Assembly: GCF_042686175.1 (NCBI RefSeq)
Contig: NZ_JBHUOR010000003.1
Location: 16,021-80,020, forward strand
DNA length: 64,000 nt
Reading direction: 5' to 3'
DNA from: Kurthia populi
GTDB taxonomy: Bacteria > Bacillota > Bacilli > Bacillales_A > Planococcaceae
The notes under the pieces were generated by a model. The model did no database searches. It had not been told where the DNA came from and worked only from the letters and a program-made list of their open reading frames with translations. Positions 53,558 to 62,666 of the stretch are shown one piece after another. Every line of letters begins with the position of its first letter. Position 1 is the first letter of the stretch. The position numbers and the translations under genes were made by a program.

Positions 53558-53592
53558 ACAAAAAAAAGTTCCCTCTTTTACCGAGGAAACGT
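53558..53592 (-). terminator. Terminator overlapping the helicase stop codon
   Basis: On the minus strand GTTTCCTC (inside the last codons) pairs with GAGGGAAC, followed by TTTTTTT. The helicase stop lies in the loop, so the coding sequence forms half of its own terminator. Confidence 0.8.
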
Positions 53593-55941
53593 TAATTTTT
53601 TGCTAATTAATTGTAAATTTTGCAAATTTGTCTTACCTCCCTTCGATAAAGGGGTTCGATACGCTAACACAAAGTCTTTTTTATCCGCACTAACGATGCC
53701 TGTTTTTTCACATTTATAGCCACCTTTGACACGTGCCTGCCTAAAGAGGTCAGCAACAATACGACGGTAGAGTGCAGGTTGTTCCTTTCGCCAAACTTTC
53801 AATGATACATCTTCTAAACGATGAGGCGCTAGCTCGATACGCAGTAGCTCCCCATCTACACAATGGCGAAAGTAATATTCATTATAATTGAAATAAATTT
53901 GCGTAAACTTATGCTCATGCCAGTAGTGCTGTAAAAAATCCGCTTTCTTTTTTGGTCCCATATCTTGTGACAAAATATTGGTCGCAAGTGCCGTTAAATC
54001 GACCTCTTGACGCTCTGTAAAATAAAATAACGGCGGGAACTGCTTCGTTTGAATATAACGACGAATAATAGCAACTAAATCGTGGCGTTCAATCGTAGGC
54101 GCCTGGTAATTTCCCGTAAAGCAGCGCACTTCTAGCTCACGTGCAATGGCACGTAGCACCCGTTCCTCTGGATAATCAGTTAATGGATAAGCCGCACAAA
54201 CAAGTGGCAGTTCTTTTCGCATTTGATGAAAGCCTTCTTTTAAATGGTCATATACTAAAATTTCTACCTGTACCTCAGCATCTGGCAGCAAATAGGAAAA
54301 TGCTAGCATCCCAATCGGCACACTTTCGGAAAACGTCACATGCGTCATCCGGGAAGCATCAAAGGAATTGGCTAATTCAGCTGTAATTTTTTCAATTAAC
54401 GGTGCCGAAATCATCCTTGTTGTAGCAACACGATTGTGTGCCATTGCCTCATTTAGACGGTCCGGTCCTTCAACTAAGCGCTGCGAGTTTGCCCAGGTGA
54501 TATGCTCCATCCAATCATCTACAAAGCTCACAATATAGGCCTGCTGTGTACCACCTGCTGCTTTTCCACGCAGCGCACGCCCAATCATTTGTGTCATTAA
54601 AATACTTGATGTGGTAGGACGCGCGAGGAAAACCGTCTGTACATCTGGAAAATCAGCTCCCTCCGTCAAGATATTCACATTGATTAAAACATCGAGCTCT
54701 CCTGCTCGAAATGCATTAATGACAGCTGCGTTTTTCTGTGCCTGCTGTGAAATGACGACACCACATTTAACGCCTTGCTGCTGCATTAATGTATGAAGTG
54801 TCAGCGCATGTGCCTGATTAATGGCAAAAATAATCGTTTTACGATATTTTTTAGCATTACGTACATATTCACTCACAATCAAATGATTTCGCCTTTGATT
54901 TTTAACGAGCTGTGTAACAATTTGATCAGGTAATGTGTCAAAGCGCTCAATTGCTTGCTTTTGCACTGTTGTCATTTCCTCGCCTACTGTTACATCCGTC
55001 TTCAAATCTAAGAAAATGGGTTCTGCTAGCATACCGGCTGCAATCAATGTTTTCAAATCTCGTTTAAATATAATATCATGCGTAAAAAGCCTTTTGAGCG
55101 CGCCCTTTTCCTCTTCATCTGTCCGAAATGGCGTCGCCGTCAAACCCAGTACTTGCATCGTCGTAGCAGCCTTCCGTACTTGCTCAATAACTTGTTGATA
55201 CGTCGTTGCCACCGCGTGATGTGCCTCATCCACGATGACAATCACATCCTGCTCCTGTGCCCAACGAGCCAGGTTCTCCGGATGTGCTACTAAGCTATCC
55301 TTACTTGCAATGACGAGTTGCTCAGTCGAAAGTGTTTTACTATGCGCATGCTTACCTGAAATGATGCGATAAGATATAGCCGGTAAATCACTAGGCTGAA
55401 ACTGTGCCGCTGTTACGATCGCGTGATAGGCCTGCTCTAAAAGCTCATGCCGATGCGCGAGCCATAGCACCTGCTTCCCTTTTAATAAATGTGGTAGCAC
55501 CCATTCCACCGCGGTCGTTGTTTTGCCGCCACCTGTTGGCAACACTAATAACCCTCGCATCTGTGTGTATTTACGATAGGCTTCATTAATCGTTTTAATA
55601 GCCTCCAACTGATAGGCATAGAGTGGATACTCTCGTAACCGCCCTCCGCAAGTAATGCGCTGTAAAGTAGCAGGTTGTTTCGTTGGTGTTGTCGCTAACC
55701 GCCAGATTAAGGTCCCATCTGGGTCAATCTCTTTCCAGCTATGAATCCCTTTTTCAAATACAAATACGAGTCCCTGTTTTTCCACTTCCTTTGCTACGTC
55801 ATCAATCAGTCGCTGTGACCGCGCTTTGTAGCCAAGCTTTCGTAAAAAAGTACGACAATTAAGCTGCGCTTGCTTGCGCTGTGTTTTTTCTACGCGCTCT
55901 TTTATTTCGAAAATAACTTCTTGTATCGTTTTCTTTTGCAC
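53578..55941 (-). CDS. Superfamily 2 DEAD/DEAH-box helicase with degenerate HNH-like C-terminus
   Basis: 787 residues. An unassigned N-terminal region (1-100) precedes helicase motifs: Q-like YQLEAI, Walker A LPTGGGKTT (134-142), DEAH box VIVDEAHHAV, TATPF and motif VI MIGRALRG. The middle has no recognised domain. The last ~50 residues, GGYKCEKTGIVSADKKDFVLAYRTPLSKGGKTNLQNLQLIS, match an HNH nuclease outline in part (G-x-x-C..., P-x-SKGG-x-x-x-x-NLQ), but the second Cys and the catalytic His pair are missing. The start is GTG with GGAAAGG upstream. Function unknown; repair or defence are possibilities. Confidence 0.85.
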   Translation of the reverse strand: MQKKTIQEVIFEIKERVEKTQRKQAQLNCRTFLRKLGYKARSQRLIDDVAKEVEKQGLVFVFEKGIHSWKEIDPDGTLIWRLATTPTKQPATLQRITCGGRLREYPLYAYQLEAIKTINEAYRKYTQMRGLLVLPTGGGKTTTAVEWVLPHLLKGKQVLWLAHRHELLEQAYHAIVTAAQFQPSDLPAISYRIISGKHAHSKTLSTEQLVIASKDSLVAHPENLARWAQEQDVIVIVDEAHHAVATTYQQVIEQVRKAATTMQVLGLTATPFRTDEEEKGALKRLFTHDIIFKRDLKTLIAAGMLAEPIFLDLKTDVTVGEEMTTVQKQAIERFDTLPDQIVTQLVKNQRRNHLIVSEYVRNAKKYRKTIIFAINQAHALTLHTLMQQQGVKCGVVISQQAQKNAAVINAFRAGELDVLINVNILTEGADFPDVQTVFLARPTTSSILMTQMIGRALRGKAAGGTQQAYIVSFVDDWMEHITWANSQRLVEGPDRLNEAMAHNRVATTRMISAPLIEKITAELANSFDASRMTHVTFSESVPIGMLAFSYLLPDAEVQVEILVYDHLKEGFHQMRKELPLVCAAYPLTDYPEERVLRAIARELEVRCFTGNYQAPTIERHDLVAIIRRYIQTKQFPPLFYFTERQEVDLTALATNILSQDMGPKKKADFLQHYWHEHKFTQIYFNYNEYYFRHCVDGELLRIELAPHRLEDVSLKVWRKEQPALYRRIVADLFRQARVKGGYKCEKTGIVSADKKDFVLAYRTPLSKGGKTNLQNLQLISKKLTFPR

Positions 55942-56095
55942 ATTACTATTCCTTTCCGAATGTTTGTTCCCTTATTATAACAAACTTTTATCACAAAAAA
56001 GAAACGAAGATAGGAAGGGAACTAATCAATCTTCCAATGAACGCCTTTTTAGACTATTTCTAATATGCAATGCGGATTTCTAGTCAATTCCACGC

Positions 56096-56130
56096 AAAAA
56101 AGGAACCATGCCAAAGCACGGTTCCTCCTT
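56096..56130 (-). terminator. Terminator of the YsnF-like gene
   Basis: On the minus strand AGGAACCGTGC pairs with GCATGGTTCCTTTTTT, about 60 bases after the stop. Confidence 0.82.
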
Positions 56131-56187
56131 ACTTATACGCTTCTATTTCGAATATAACTTATTTTAGCCTACTGTTTGTTTCATTCA

Positions 56188-57192
56188 TTAAAGCGGACGG
56201 TCTTTATCTGTCGGATCAAGCGAATTCGTTGTATCTGTAATATCTGCTTCTTCACGACGCACTGTTTCAGAAACGCGCTCTGTATCCATTACTTTTCGTT
56301 TACCGACCACGATTTCTTCTGTTACAACATCTTTTTTCGTTACTTCGATTTGTTCTTCAGAAACAGGGATATGGATTTTACCATCATTTTCATACGGTTC
56401 TGTTCCGTTATTAAATGCTGTATCAGTGTCTACCGATGCTGTGCCATCTACTGGGCGTCGCTCGATATACACTTCTTCTCGTTCTACTGGCACTTCAATT
56501 ACTTTTTCCTCTTCTACAACATGCTTATCAACTTGCACTTCACCCGTTTGCACACGATTCTTTTCAATTTCAAGCTGTTCCTCGTGAAGACGTAAACGCG
56601 CTTCCTCATCATCCGTATGATTTAGCGTATCATCAATCGTTGCATCATGATGTGCCGTTTCATTTAATGCCGTATTGTGCGTTGTATCATCAAATGCGTT
56701 ATTCGTATTATAAGCTGTGTCATTTAATGTTGCATCATTCGTCGGGTCTAAGGTAGGCTCTTTTTCTGTATAATTAGTTGAAGCTGCACCTGTTACCGTA
56801 CCTGTTGTCGTGTCATAACCTGTAGAATTTTCTGCAAAATATGTGCCGTAGCCCTTATCTTTATCAACGTATAAGAATAGTTTACCGGCTTCTAAATCGC
56901 CATAATAACGATCACGGTCCTCTTCAGGAATTCCCATTTGCGTAAAGTGCTGATTACGCACAGAATCTTCACCCATCATAAAGGCTTTAAAGCGATCCCA
57001 CCATGAGCCCTCCTCAGCATGCTCATTATGAACATCTGCCGAACCATGATACATTGATAGCTCGTCATTACGTTTAGAAACGATATACATATCCTCTTCG
57101 CTATAACCTTGTTCACGAAGGCGATCCATTTCGTTCTGTAATTCTACTTCCGTATCATAAATTCCGTACAATTTACTATTGTTTGTATCCAT
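56188..57192 (-). CDS. General stress protein with YflT (GSP17M) and DUF2382 (YsnF) domains
   Basis: 334 residues. The N-terminal ~110 residues match the YflT/GSP17M fold (LYGIYDTEVELQNEMDRLREQGYSEEDMYIV ... GKLFLYVD, outline). A Thr/Asn/Asp-rich linker (~residues 120-195) has degenerate repeats such as TLNDTAYNT, TALNETAHH and TIDDTLNHT. The C-terminus is DUF2382 (LRLHEEQLEIEKNRVQTGEV ... VTEEIVVGKRKV). Such proteins are stress- or sporulation-associated in Bacillales and their function is unknown. A sigma-B-like promoter candidate lies 66 bases upstream. Confidence 0.85.
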   Translation of the reverse strand: MDTNNSKLYGIYDTEVELQNEMDRLREQGYSEEDMYIVSKRNDELSMYHGSADVHNEHAEEGSWWDRFKAFMMGEDSVRNQHFTQMGIPEEDRDRYYGDLEAGKLFLYVDKDKGYGTYFAENSTGYDTTTGTVTGAASTNYTEKEPTLDPTNDATLNDTAYNTNNAFDDTTHNTALNETAHHDATIDDTLNHTDDEEARLRLHEEQLEIEKNRVQTGEVQVDKHVVEEEKVIEVPVEREEVYIERRPVDGTASVDTDTAFNNGTEPYENDGKIHIPVSEEQIEVTKKDVVTEEIVVGKRKVMDTERVSETVRREEADITDTTNSLDPTDKDRPL

Positions 57193-57257
57193 TTCTCATT
57201 CCTCCTGTTTATGTTAAAGCATATTTTCATTGAAAATTTATTACTTATCACTACTTA

Positions 57258-57282
57258 TTACCTTGTTATTTCAACAATAAAC
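57258..57282 (-). promoter_or_regulatory. Candidate sigma-B-type promoter of the YsnF-like gene
   Basis: Minus strand GTTTAT-N13-AGGTAA, compared with the sigma-B consensus GTTTAA-N12-15-GGGTAT. The family and the sigma factor at 2.3 kb make this plausible, but the -10 match is partial. Confidence 0.35.
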
Positions 57283-57592
57283 ACAAGATTATATTTTTTA
57301 GAGCTTAATCTCTTTAGAAATTGCTTTACATAAGGATTTTAGAAATTTTAAAAAAATCAATTTTATGATATAAATCCATTGAATAAGTCATAAAATTACG
57401 TTTTTTTATAAAAAAATGCTTTTTTCTTTTTTAACTTGCCCTTTTATCAAAGTTAGTAATTTTTTGCGCACTATTTTGTAGTTCAACTTGTCATATCGGC
57501 TCTAATTGTTGCATAGTGCACATGCTATTCATTAAAATTAACTCTAATACGAACTGTATTAATTCCTTCTAAGAAAGTTCGAGGTAGTCACT
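57283..57592. other. AT-rich divergent intergenic region
   Basis: About 310 bases between the YsnF-like and metallophosphoesterase genes, with long A/T tracts. Apart from the promoter candidate just left of it, I see no gene, repeat or clear operator. Confidence 0.4.
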
Positions 57593-58687
57593 ATGAATTT
57601 TGTTCTTGCACTTGGCGTCTTTCTCATTATTATGCTATCCCTCGCCTATTACATTTATGTGTTAATTCGACGAGCACTCCATGTGTTTTTTCCGCAAAAG
57701 AAAACAAAACGAATTCGCATCATTAGTATCGTTTTAGCGGTGATTGTTATGGCACCAACGCTAAATTTCTTTAGCTCATGGCTTATTATTGTGCTTCATA
57801 TCGCGGCATTAGCAATTGTTTGCGATATTCTTTACCTCCTAACACGCAAATGGTTACCTGAAAAACTTGCAAAGTTGCATCACATTACACTTATTCCATT
57901 AATTGCGACAGCTTGTCTAATGGTCTATGGCTATTACAATATTCATCACCCAATCAAAACAACCTATACCGTTGAAACAGAAAAAGCGATTCCGGCAAGT
58001 GGTTATAAAATCGCTTTTATTTCGGACTTGCATACCGGTCTGACGTTAGATCGTAATGGTCTTGAAAAATATGCACGTGAAATCGAACAGCAGAAGCCAG
58101 ATATTGTACTACTTGGCGGAGATTTGGTCGATGAACGTACAACACTTGATGAACTTCAGATGGCATTTGAGGTGCTCGGTACGATTGACAGTCGATTCGG
58201 TACCTATTATGTATATGGTAATCATGATGAGTCCAACTATTCGAACAACAAAAACTATTCAAAGCAGCAGCTAGATGATGCCATCACAAAAAATACCATT
58301 AAAATTTTAGATGATGCTATCACAACAGTTGATGATCAGTTCACATTAATCGGTCGCCGCGATTTGTCGCTAGCTCCACGAAAAACAACCGCACAATTAA
58401 TGAAAAAAACCGATGCGGATGATTTTTTATTACTGATGGACCATCAACCCGTCGAAACAAAAGAAAATAATGCCCTAGCTGTCGATTTAATGATGTCTGG
58501 TCACACACATGGTGGTCAAATTTGGCCGGCTGGATATGTGATTGAATTAATGGGACAGGTCAGCTACGGTAAAAAGGATTGGTCTCATATGCAGCAAATT
58601 GTCTCGTCAGGTATCGCCGGCTGGGGCTACCCAATCCGTACAGAGCATCATTCAGAATATGTGATCGTAAACGTTAAGCCAAAATAA
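57593..58687 (+). CDS. Membrane-bound metallophosphoesterase (YkuE/YaeI-like)
   Basis: 364 residues. Four N-terminal membrane segments (residues ~1-120) precede a calcineurin-like phosphoesterase domain with all its metal motifs: FISDLHTG, LLGGDLVDE, YGNHDE, and MMSGHTHGGQIW. Relatives hydrolyse phospholipid headgroup or lipid A/UDP-lipid intermediates on the outer face, but the substrate here is unknown. GAGGTAG precedes the ATG. It is a single-gene transcript with its own terminator. Confidence 0.9.
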   Translation: MNFVLALGVFLIIMLSLAYYIYVLIRRALHVFFPQKKTKRIRIISIVLAVIVMAPTLNFFSSWLIIVLHIAALAIVCDILYLLTRKWLPEKLAKLHHITLIPLIATACLMVYGYYNIHHPIKTTYTVETEKAIPASGYKIAFISDLHTGLTLDRNGLEKYAREIEQQKPDIVLLGGDLVDERTTLDELQMAFEVLGTIDSRFGTYYVYGNHDESNYSNNKNYSKQQLDDAITKNTIKILDDAITTVDDQFTLIGRRDLSLAPRKTTAQLMKKTDADDFLLLMDHQPVETKENNALAVDLMMSGHTHGGQIWPAGYVIELMGQVSYGKKDWSHMQQIVSSGIAGWGYPIRTEHHSEYVIVNVKPK

Positions 58688-58715
58688 AAAGCGCATCGTC
58701 GCTAACTTCTCATTC

Positions 58716-58760
58716 AACCACCTTTTTCAGTCTACACTTCAAGAAAGGTGGTTTTATTTT
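58716..58760 (+). terminator. Terminator of the metallophosphoesterase gene
   Basis: AACCACCTTT (58716-58725) pairs with AAAGGTGGTT (58744-58753), followed by TTATTTT. Confidence 0.8.
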
Positions 58761-58767
58761 GCCATCA

Positions 58768-58859
58768 AAAAAACGTGGCTGGGACAAAACACGTCATGTT
58801 CCTTTTTTAGCGTTCGCAACGAAAAACCGGAACCGCGCGACAGCGCAGTTCCGGTTTTT
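58768..58859. repeat. Dispersed nested-palindrome repeat, copy C (half element)
   Basis: Inverted relative to copies A and B. CGTGGCTGGGACAAAACACG, the conserved GTTCGCAACGAAAAACCGGA and the central hairpin are present. The second outer arm is missing: right after GGTTTTTC the sequence becomes the cut-off thioesterase gene. Confidence 0.8.
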
Positions 58860-58979
58860 CTATGTCATACGTAAATTATCAAACCAGCGAATATACACAA
58901 GATTACTAACGATACCCATCGCATCAATATCGTATACATTCACACGAAAATCAAGCACTGCCACTAATGTTTTTTTCAT
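58860..58979 (-). pseudogene. 3'-truncated hot-dog (YbgC-like) acyl-CoA thioesterase
   Basis: 39 codons starting MKKTLVAVLDFRVNVYDID and ending AMGIVSNLVYIRWFDNLRMT, then a stop at the repeat boundary. The D-x-D-xx-GIVSN-x-x-Y-xx-W-FDN pattern is the N-terminal active-site region of 4-hydroxybenzoyl-CoA thioesterase-type proteins, normally 130-150 residues. It begins 4 bases after the acetyltransferase stop, so it was the second gene of that operon before being cut. Confidence 0.75.
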
Positions 58980-58982
58980 ACT

Positions 58983-59786
58983 TTACCCACTGTTATAACG
59001 TGTCATTGACCAGTAGCCACTATCTTCAAATCCTAGGCGCTTATAAATGCGTCCCGCTTCTGGATTATCATAAAACAAACATAATGTACGACCTGTTTTA
59101 AACATATCGCTACATAACTTCTCCATACAGATTGTTGCATAGCCTTTACGCTTATACGGGGGATTCGTTCCTACGCTGACAATCATCGCCGACTGTGAAT
59201 TTTCCGCAGTTGTTGAAGCGGAGGCAACCATCACATCTTCATCATTGCGCAAAATGTATGTACGACCAGTATTGTTTTTTGCTTCGCGCTTTCGTACCTC
59301 AATTGATAATGCGCCATGCACAAATTCAGGTATCGACTTGAGCATATCAATATTTTCCTCGTATTCATGCGGCTGTAATGTCGTTACATTCGAATAATCA
59401 CGCTGCTTCGTGTCATAAGCTAGTTTTTCACATTTAGCGTAATATAATGTGCTGTCACGATACGTTTTGAACTGAAATTTTTCCTTAAGTGGTGCTACAA
59501 CTTCTAACAGACCTGATAGCTCAAAGTCGCCATCATGCTGTAAAATAATGTCCGCAAAGCCATCCACATCATAAAAATCACGTTTGCTATATGGAATAAA
59601 GTTGCGGTCATAGCGCAGTAATATCGCGATTAGCGTATCTTCTTCAAATTGGCCCCATAGCTGCTGAATTTCTGCATCATAGCCAAATGCCTCAATGTCA
59701 CCAATAATAAACAAATTCTCAGCCGGCTTATCGCTAACGAGTGCCATGACGTGCTCATGGTCTGCCTGTGTTAACAGTCGAATCAT
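58983..59786 (-). CDS. GNAT-family N-acetyltransferase (two-domain)
   Basis: 267 residues. The first half is a degenerate GNAT-like region (LLTQADHEHVMALVSDKPAENLFIIGDIEAFG). The second half is a typical FR47/GNAT domain with IVSVGTNPPYKRKGYATICMEKL and LCLFYDNPEAGRIYKRLGFEDSGYW. Substrate unknown. A thioesterase fragment follows directly. Confidence 0.87.
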   Translation of the reverse strand: MIRLLTQADHEHVMALVSDKPAENLFIIGDIEAFGYDAEIQQLWGQFEEDTLIAILLRYDRNFIPYSKRDFYDVDGFADIILQHDGDFELSGLLEVVAPLKEKFQFKTYRDSTLYYAKCEKLAYDTKQRDYSNVTTLQPHEYEENIDMLKSIPEFVHGALSIEVRKREAKNNTGRTYILRNDEDVMVASASTTAENSQSAMIVSVGTNPPYKRKGYATICMEKLCSDMFKTGRTLCLFYDNPEAGRIYKRLGFEDSGYWSMTRYNSG

Positions 59787-59874
59787 CGAATCACCCCTTT
59801 TATAATTTGGATAAATATAACAAATATTAATAAAAAAGCAAATTGTTTACGTGTAAACATGTATATTTTTAAAC

Positions 59875-59906
59875 AAAAAAAGAACTACGCCTAAACGTAG
59901 CTCCTC
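59875..59906 (-). terminator. Terminator of trhO
   Basis: On the minus strand GAGCTACG pairs with CGTAGTTC, followed by TTTTTTT, just after the stop. Confidence 0.78.
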
Positions 59907-59918
59907 TAGTTTAACAAT

Positions 59919-60872
59919 TTATTTTACTGTTTCAGCTTCTAATGCTTCAATTGCCGCTGTCACTTGTTCTTGTGAAAGATTGTGACGCACGATGTAGCGG
60001 TTACGTTCATGCTTCGTACATTCGATTGTACAGCCACCTAAATGCTTCGCTTCATTTTCTTCAGATGCTAAAATTTGTTTATTACATTCTGGGTTTGCAC
60101 AGTTAATATAACGTTCGCAAGGCTCACCATCAAAATGGTCACGACCGACTACCACATGCTCAACTTGGTTGATTGGCACTGTTAAACGTTCATCAAAGAC
60201 ATACATTTGGCCGTCCCAAAGTTGGCCTTTTGTTTTTTCATCTTTACAGTATGTGGCAACGCCGCCATGTAATTGACCAACATCACCAAATCCTTCACGC
60301 TTCATCCAGCCTGAGAATTTTTCACAGCGGATACCGCCTGTGCAGTATGTTAAAACATTTTTTCCTTCAAATAAATGACGATTTTCGCGGACCCACTCTG
60401 GTGTGTCACGGAATGTTTCGACATCTGGACGAATCGCGCCACGGAAGTGACCGACATCATATTCATATGTGTTACGAACGTCAAGTACAACTGTGTCTTC
60501 TTTTTGCATTTCTGCTAAGAAGTCTTCTGGTGATAAATGACGACCTGTTAGTTCAAGCGGATTTACATCTTCACCTAAGCCTAAGTTAACAAGCTCTGGA
60601 CGAGGACGTACGTGCATTTTTTTGAATGCATGGCCTTCTGCTTCATCAATTTTGAAAACGATACCGTTAAATACAGGATCTGCTTTCATCATTTCCATAT
60701 ATGCATTTGTTTGCTCAACCGTACCAGAAACTGTACCGTTGATACCTTCATTTGCTACTAGGATACGACCCTTCAAGCCAATTGCTTTACAAGCAGCTAA
60801 ATGCTCTTTAGAGAATAACTCTGGGTTCTCAATTGTTGTATAATGATAATACAATAAAACACGATAATTCAT
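59919..60872 (-). CDS. trhO: tRNA uridine(34) hydroxylase (rhodanese family)
   Basis: 317 residues. TrhO (YbfQ/YceA) makes 5-hydroxyuridine at the tRNA wobble position using O2. The N-terminal acylphosphatase-like domain includes GRILVANEGINGTVSG. The rhodanese domain has VVLDVRNTYEYDVGHF and the catalytic YCTGGIRCEKFS. A Cys-rich C-terminal zinc region is seen in YINCANPECNKQI and GGCTIEC. GGAAGAAG precedes the ATG at 60872, so a five-residue extension is not used. Confidence 0.95.
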   Translation of the reverse strand: MNYRVLLYYHYTTIENPELFSKEHLAACKAIGLKGRILVANEGINGTVSGTVEQTNAYMEMMKADPVFNGIVFKIDEAEGHAFKKMHVRPRPELVNLGLGEDVNPLELTGRHLSPEDFLAEMQKEDTVVLDVRNTYEYDVGHFRGAIRPDVETFRDTPEWVRENRHLFEGKNVLTYCTGGIRCEKFSGWMKREGFGDVGQLHGGVATYCKDEKTKGQLWDGQMYVFDERLTVPINQVEHVVVGRDHFDGEPCERYINCANPECNKQILASEENEAKHLGGCTIECTKHERNRYIVRHNLSQEQVTAAIEALEAETVK

Positions 60873-60887
60873 AATTTCTTCTTCCAC

Positions 60888-61229
60888 CTATCTCATATTT
60901 GCAGGATACATTTAGGTATTAAATCCATACAGCGTCCTCTTAAAAAAGGCACTATATCATATATTCTACGTTTTTTTTGTAAGGAAAGCAAAGAAATTAT
61001 ATTTTCATCGATTCTTCTCCAAAAAACAACTCCTTAAAATTCTTTGAAATGACCGAGTTTTTTTGTATGGTCAGAAGCTACATACCCTTAAAGTTTAATT
61101 ATGAATATTTCCATGAGATAGTCATTTGATAGTTATTTTCTGATTGGTAATGAGAAAAACTCCTAACGGCTTGTCGCTTCATAAGCTACCATACATGTTT
61201 CAATTCCCATCTTCGTCCACGTCTATAAA
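60888..61229. other. Intergenic region with no gene seen
   Basis: About 340 AT-rich bases upstream of trhO and downstream of the broken sigma-factor gene. The trhO promoter should lie in its left part. No hairpin followed by a T run, repeat or coding frame stood out. Confidence 0.4.
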
Positions 61230-61987
61230 TTAAATATAGCTGAGCTGCTCTTTTTCGAGCATTCGTTTGATTTTATTTAATGCATGCTTTCGTAAGCGAG
61301 ATATTTGCATTTGAGATACATTTAAATAACTCGCAATACGCGATTGCGGCCACTCTTCTAAAAAGAGCTTGTAAATCACTTCTTTTTCATGACTGGATAA
61401 AATCGTCTCAAACTGCTGGAAAAAAGTTTTACATTCTACTTGCTGAAAGTTTAAATCTTCTTGCCCTATCACTTCATCAAATGAACTTTCATCATCCTTA
61501 TTATAGTTGCCATCAAGGACAAGGATTGATAATGAATAGAACTCACGAATACTTGTTGCGCAAGCTGTACGGTAATGTCCATTTCTCTCGCAATTTCATC
61601 GATAGTAGGTCGACGATTAAGCTGAATTTCTAATGCTTCTGATATATCTATAAAGCGAGCATAATTTTGCTTAATAGCTGCCGGTACTTTAATCCCCCAT
61701 GTTCAATTTCGAAAATGATTTTTAATCATCCCAACAATACATAACACTGCATAGCTATAGAATGGATTTTTTGCTGTCAAATCAAACTTCTTAATGGCAT
61801 GTAGTAATCCGACAACGCCCATTTGAAAAAGATTTTCAAAATAAGCATGCATATGTCTACTATATTTTTTTGCATACGACTTTAATAAAGGCGTAAATTG
61901 CTCAATAATCTTTTCCGTTGCTTCAATTCGGTTTTGCTGTGCCTGTTTTATCCATACACGTAAAACTTCTTCTGATACCTTTCTCAT
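61230..61987 (-). pseudogene. Inactivated sigma-B/F/G-type sigma factor paralogue
   Basis: Reading from ATG 61987 (AAAGGTGG upstream), region 2 is intact (YFENLFQMGVVGLLHAIKKFD, SYAVLCIVGMIKNHFRN). TGA at 61705-61703 then replaces the codon aligned with Cys in FRDCTWDVHVP of the 2.3 kb sigma factor. The same frame continues as TWGIKVPAAIKQNY ... RPTIDEIAREMDI. A frameshift near 61500-61545 moves the rest (DESSFDEVIGQEDLNFQQ ... WPQSRIASYLNVSQMQISRLRKHA, region 4) to another frame. At least two lesions make it a clear pseudogene, though the two long open pieces could be mistaken for genes. Confidence 0.85.
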
Positions 61988-62276
61988 AGTGCCATCCACC
62001 TTTCGTCTTAAGCTCAAATCTTTTTCTATGACTAGATTATATGCAAAAACAACGTGTTTAGTAGGCATCTAGAGGACCATATTTCACGAGATTTTTATGT
62101 TTTCTTACACTATTATTTTCGCTTAAATAGCCATTTGACTTATATGAATTTTATAAATATAATTCAAAAGGTTCTTTTTTGAGTAAAATAAGAAAATCCG
62201 TTTATATTCATATGAAAAAGGGCATATTTATTGGCTACATTATTTTAAAAACCTTTATTAAAGGAGCTTTATGTAT

Positions 62277-62660
62277 ATGAAAAAAAGTTTTTTGAACGTA
62301 ACAACTGTATTAGCACTTGGCGTCACATTATTCGCTAGTCCCGTTACATTGAGTAATCAACAGCCAACTACTGCAACAGCAAAATCATATTCTTCACCAA
62401 ATCCAAATAGCTGGTACGGCTTTAAATCAGTCAAGCTCAAAAAAACAATTTACGTCTATAAGATGAAAAAAGGCCGTTCTCATGCGGAGGATTATGTGCT
62501 GAAAAAAGTGAAAGTAAAGAAAAATTCAATTGTGAAGCTTGAGGGCTGGTGCATGAGTTGCGGTGGTACTTACTATGTGAAGTCGTCGAAATTCAAATGG
62601 ACGAAAACAACGTATTATCAAACAGGGTATGTCGATTCAAATAAAAAATTTTGGTATTAA
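62277..62660 (+). CDS. Small secreted protein of unknown function
   Basis: 127 residues. The signal peptide MKKSFLNVTTVLALGVTLFA ends near residue 35 (TATAKS). The mature part is very Lys/Tyr-rich, with YGFKSVKLKKTIYVYKMKKG and a CMSCGG motif whose two Cys could form a disulfide or bind metal. No family recognised. AAAGGAG precedes two ATGs (62271 and 62277). The downstream one gives a standard MKKS signal peptide and is preferred. Confidence 0.7.
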   Translation: MKKSFLNVTTVLALGVTLFASPVTLSNQQPTTATAKSYSSPNPNSWYGFKSVKLKKTIYVYKMKKGRSHAEDYVLKKVKVKKNSIVKLEGWCMSCGGTYYVKSSKFKWTKTTYYQTGYVDSNKKFWY

Positions 62661-62666
62661 CAGCAA

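Noticed and set aside
58759..58998. 79-codon plus-strand frame
   Set aside because: It reads through repeat copy C and antisense to the thioesterase remnant.
60888..61229. GTATGGT ... ACCATAC inverse words between trhO and the broken sigma gene
   Set aside because: Seven-base words over 100 bases apart are expected by chance in AT-rich DNA.
61703..62068. Two separate short sigma-factor-like genes (61230-61472 and 61703-62068)
   Set aside because: They are the two ends of one broken sigma-factor gene; the missing middle is readable in shifted frames.
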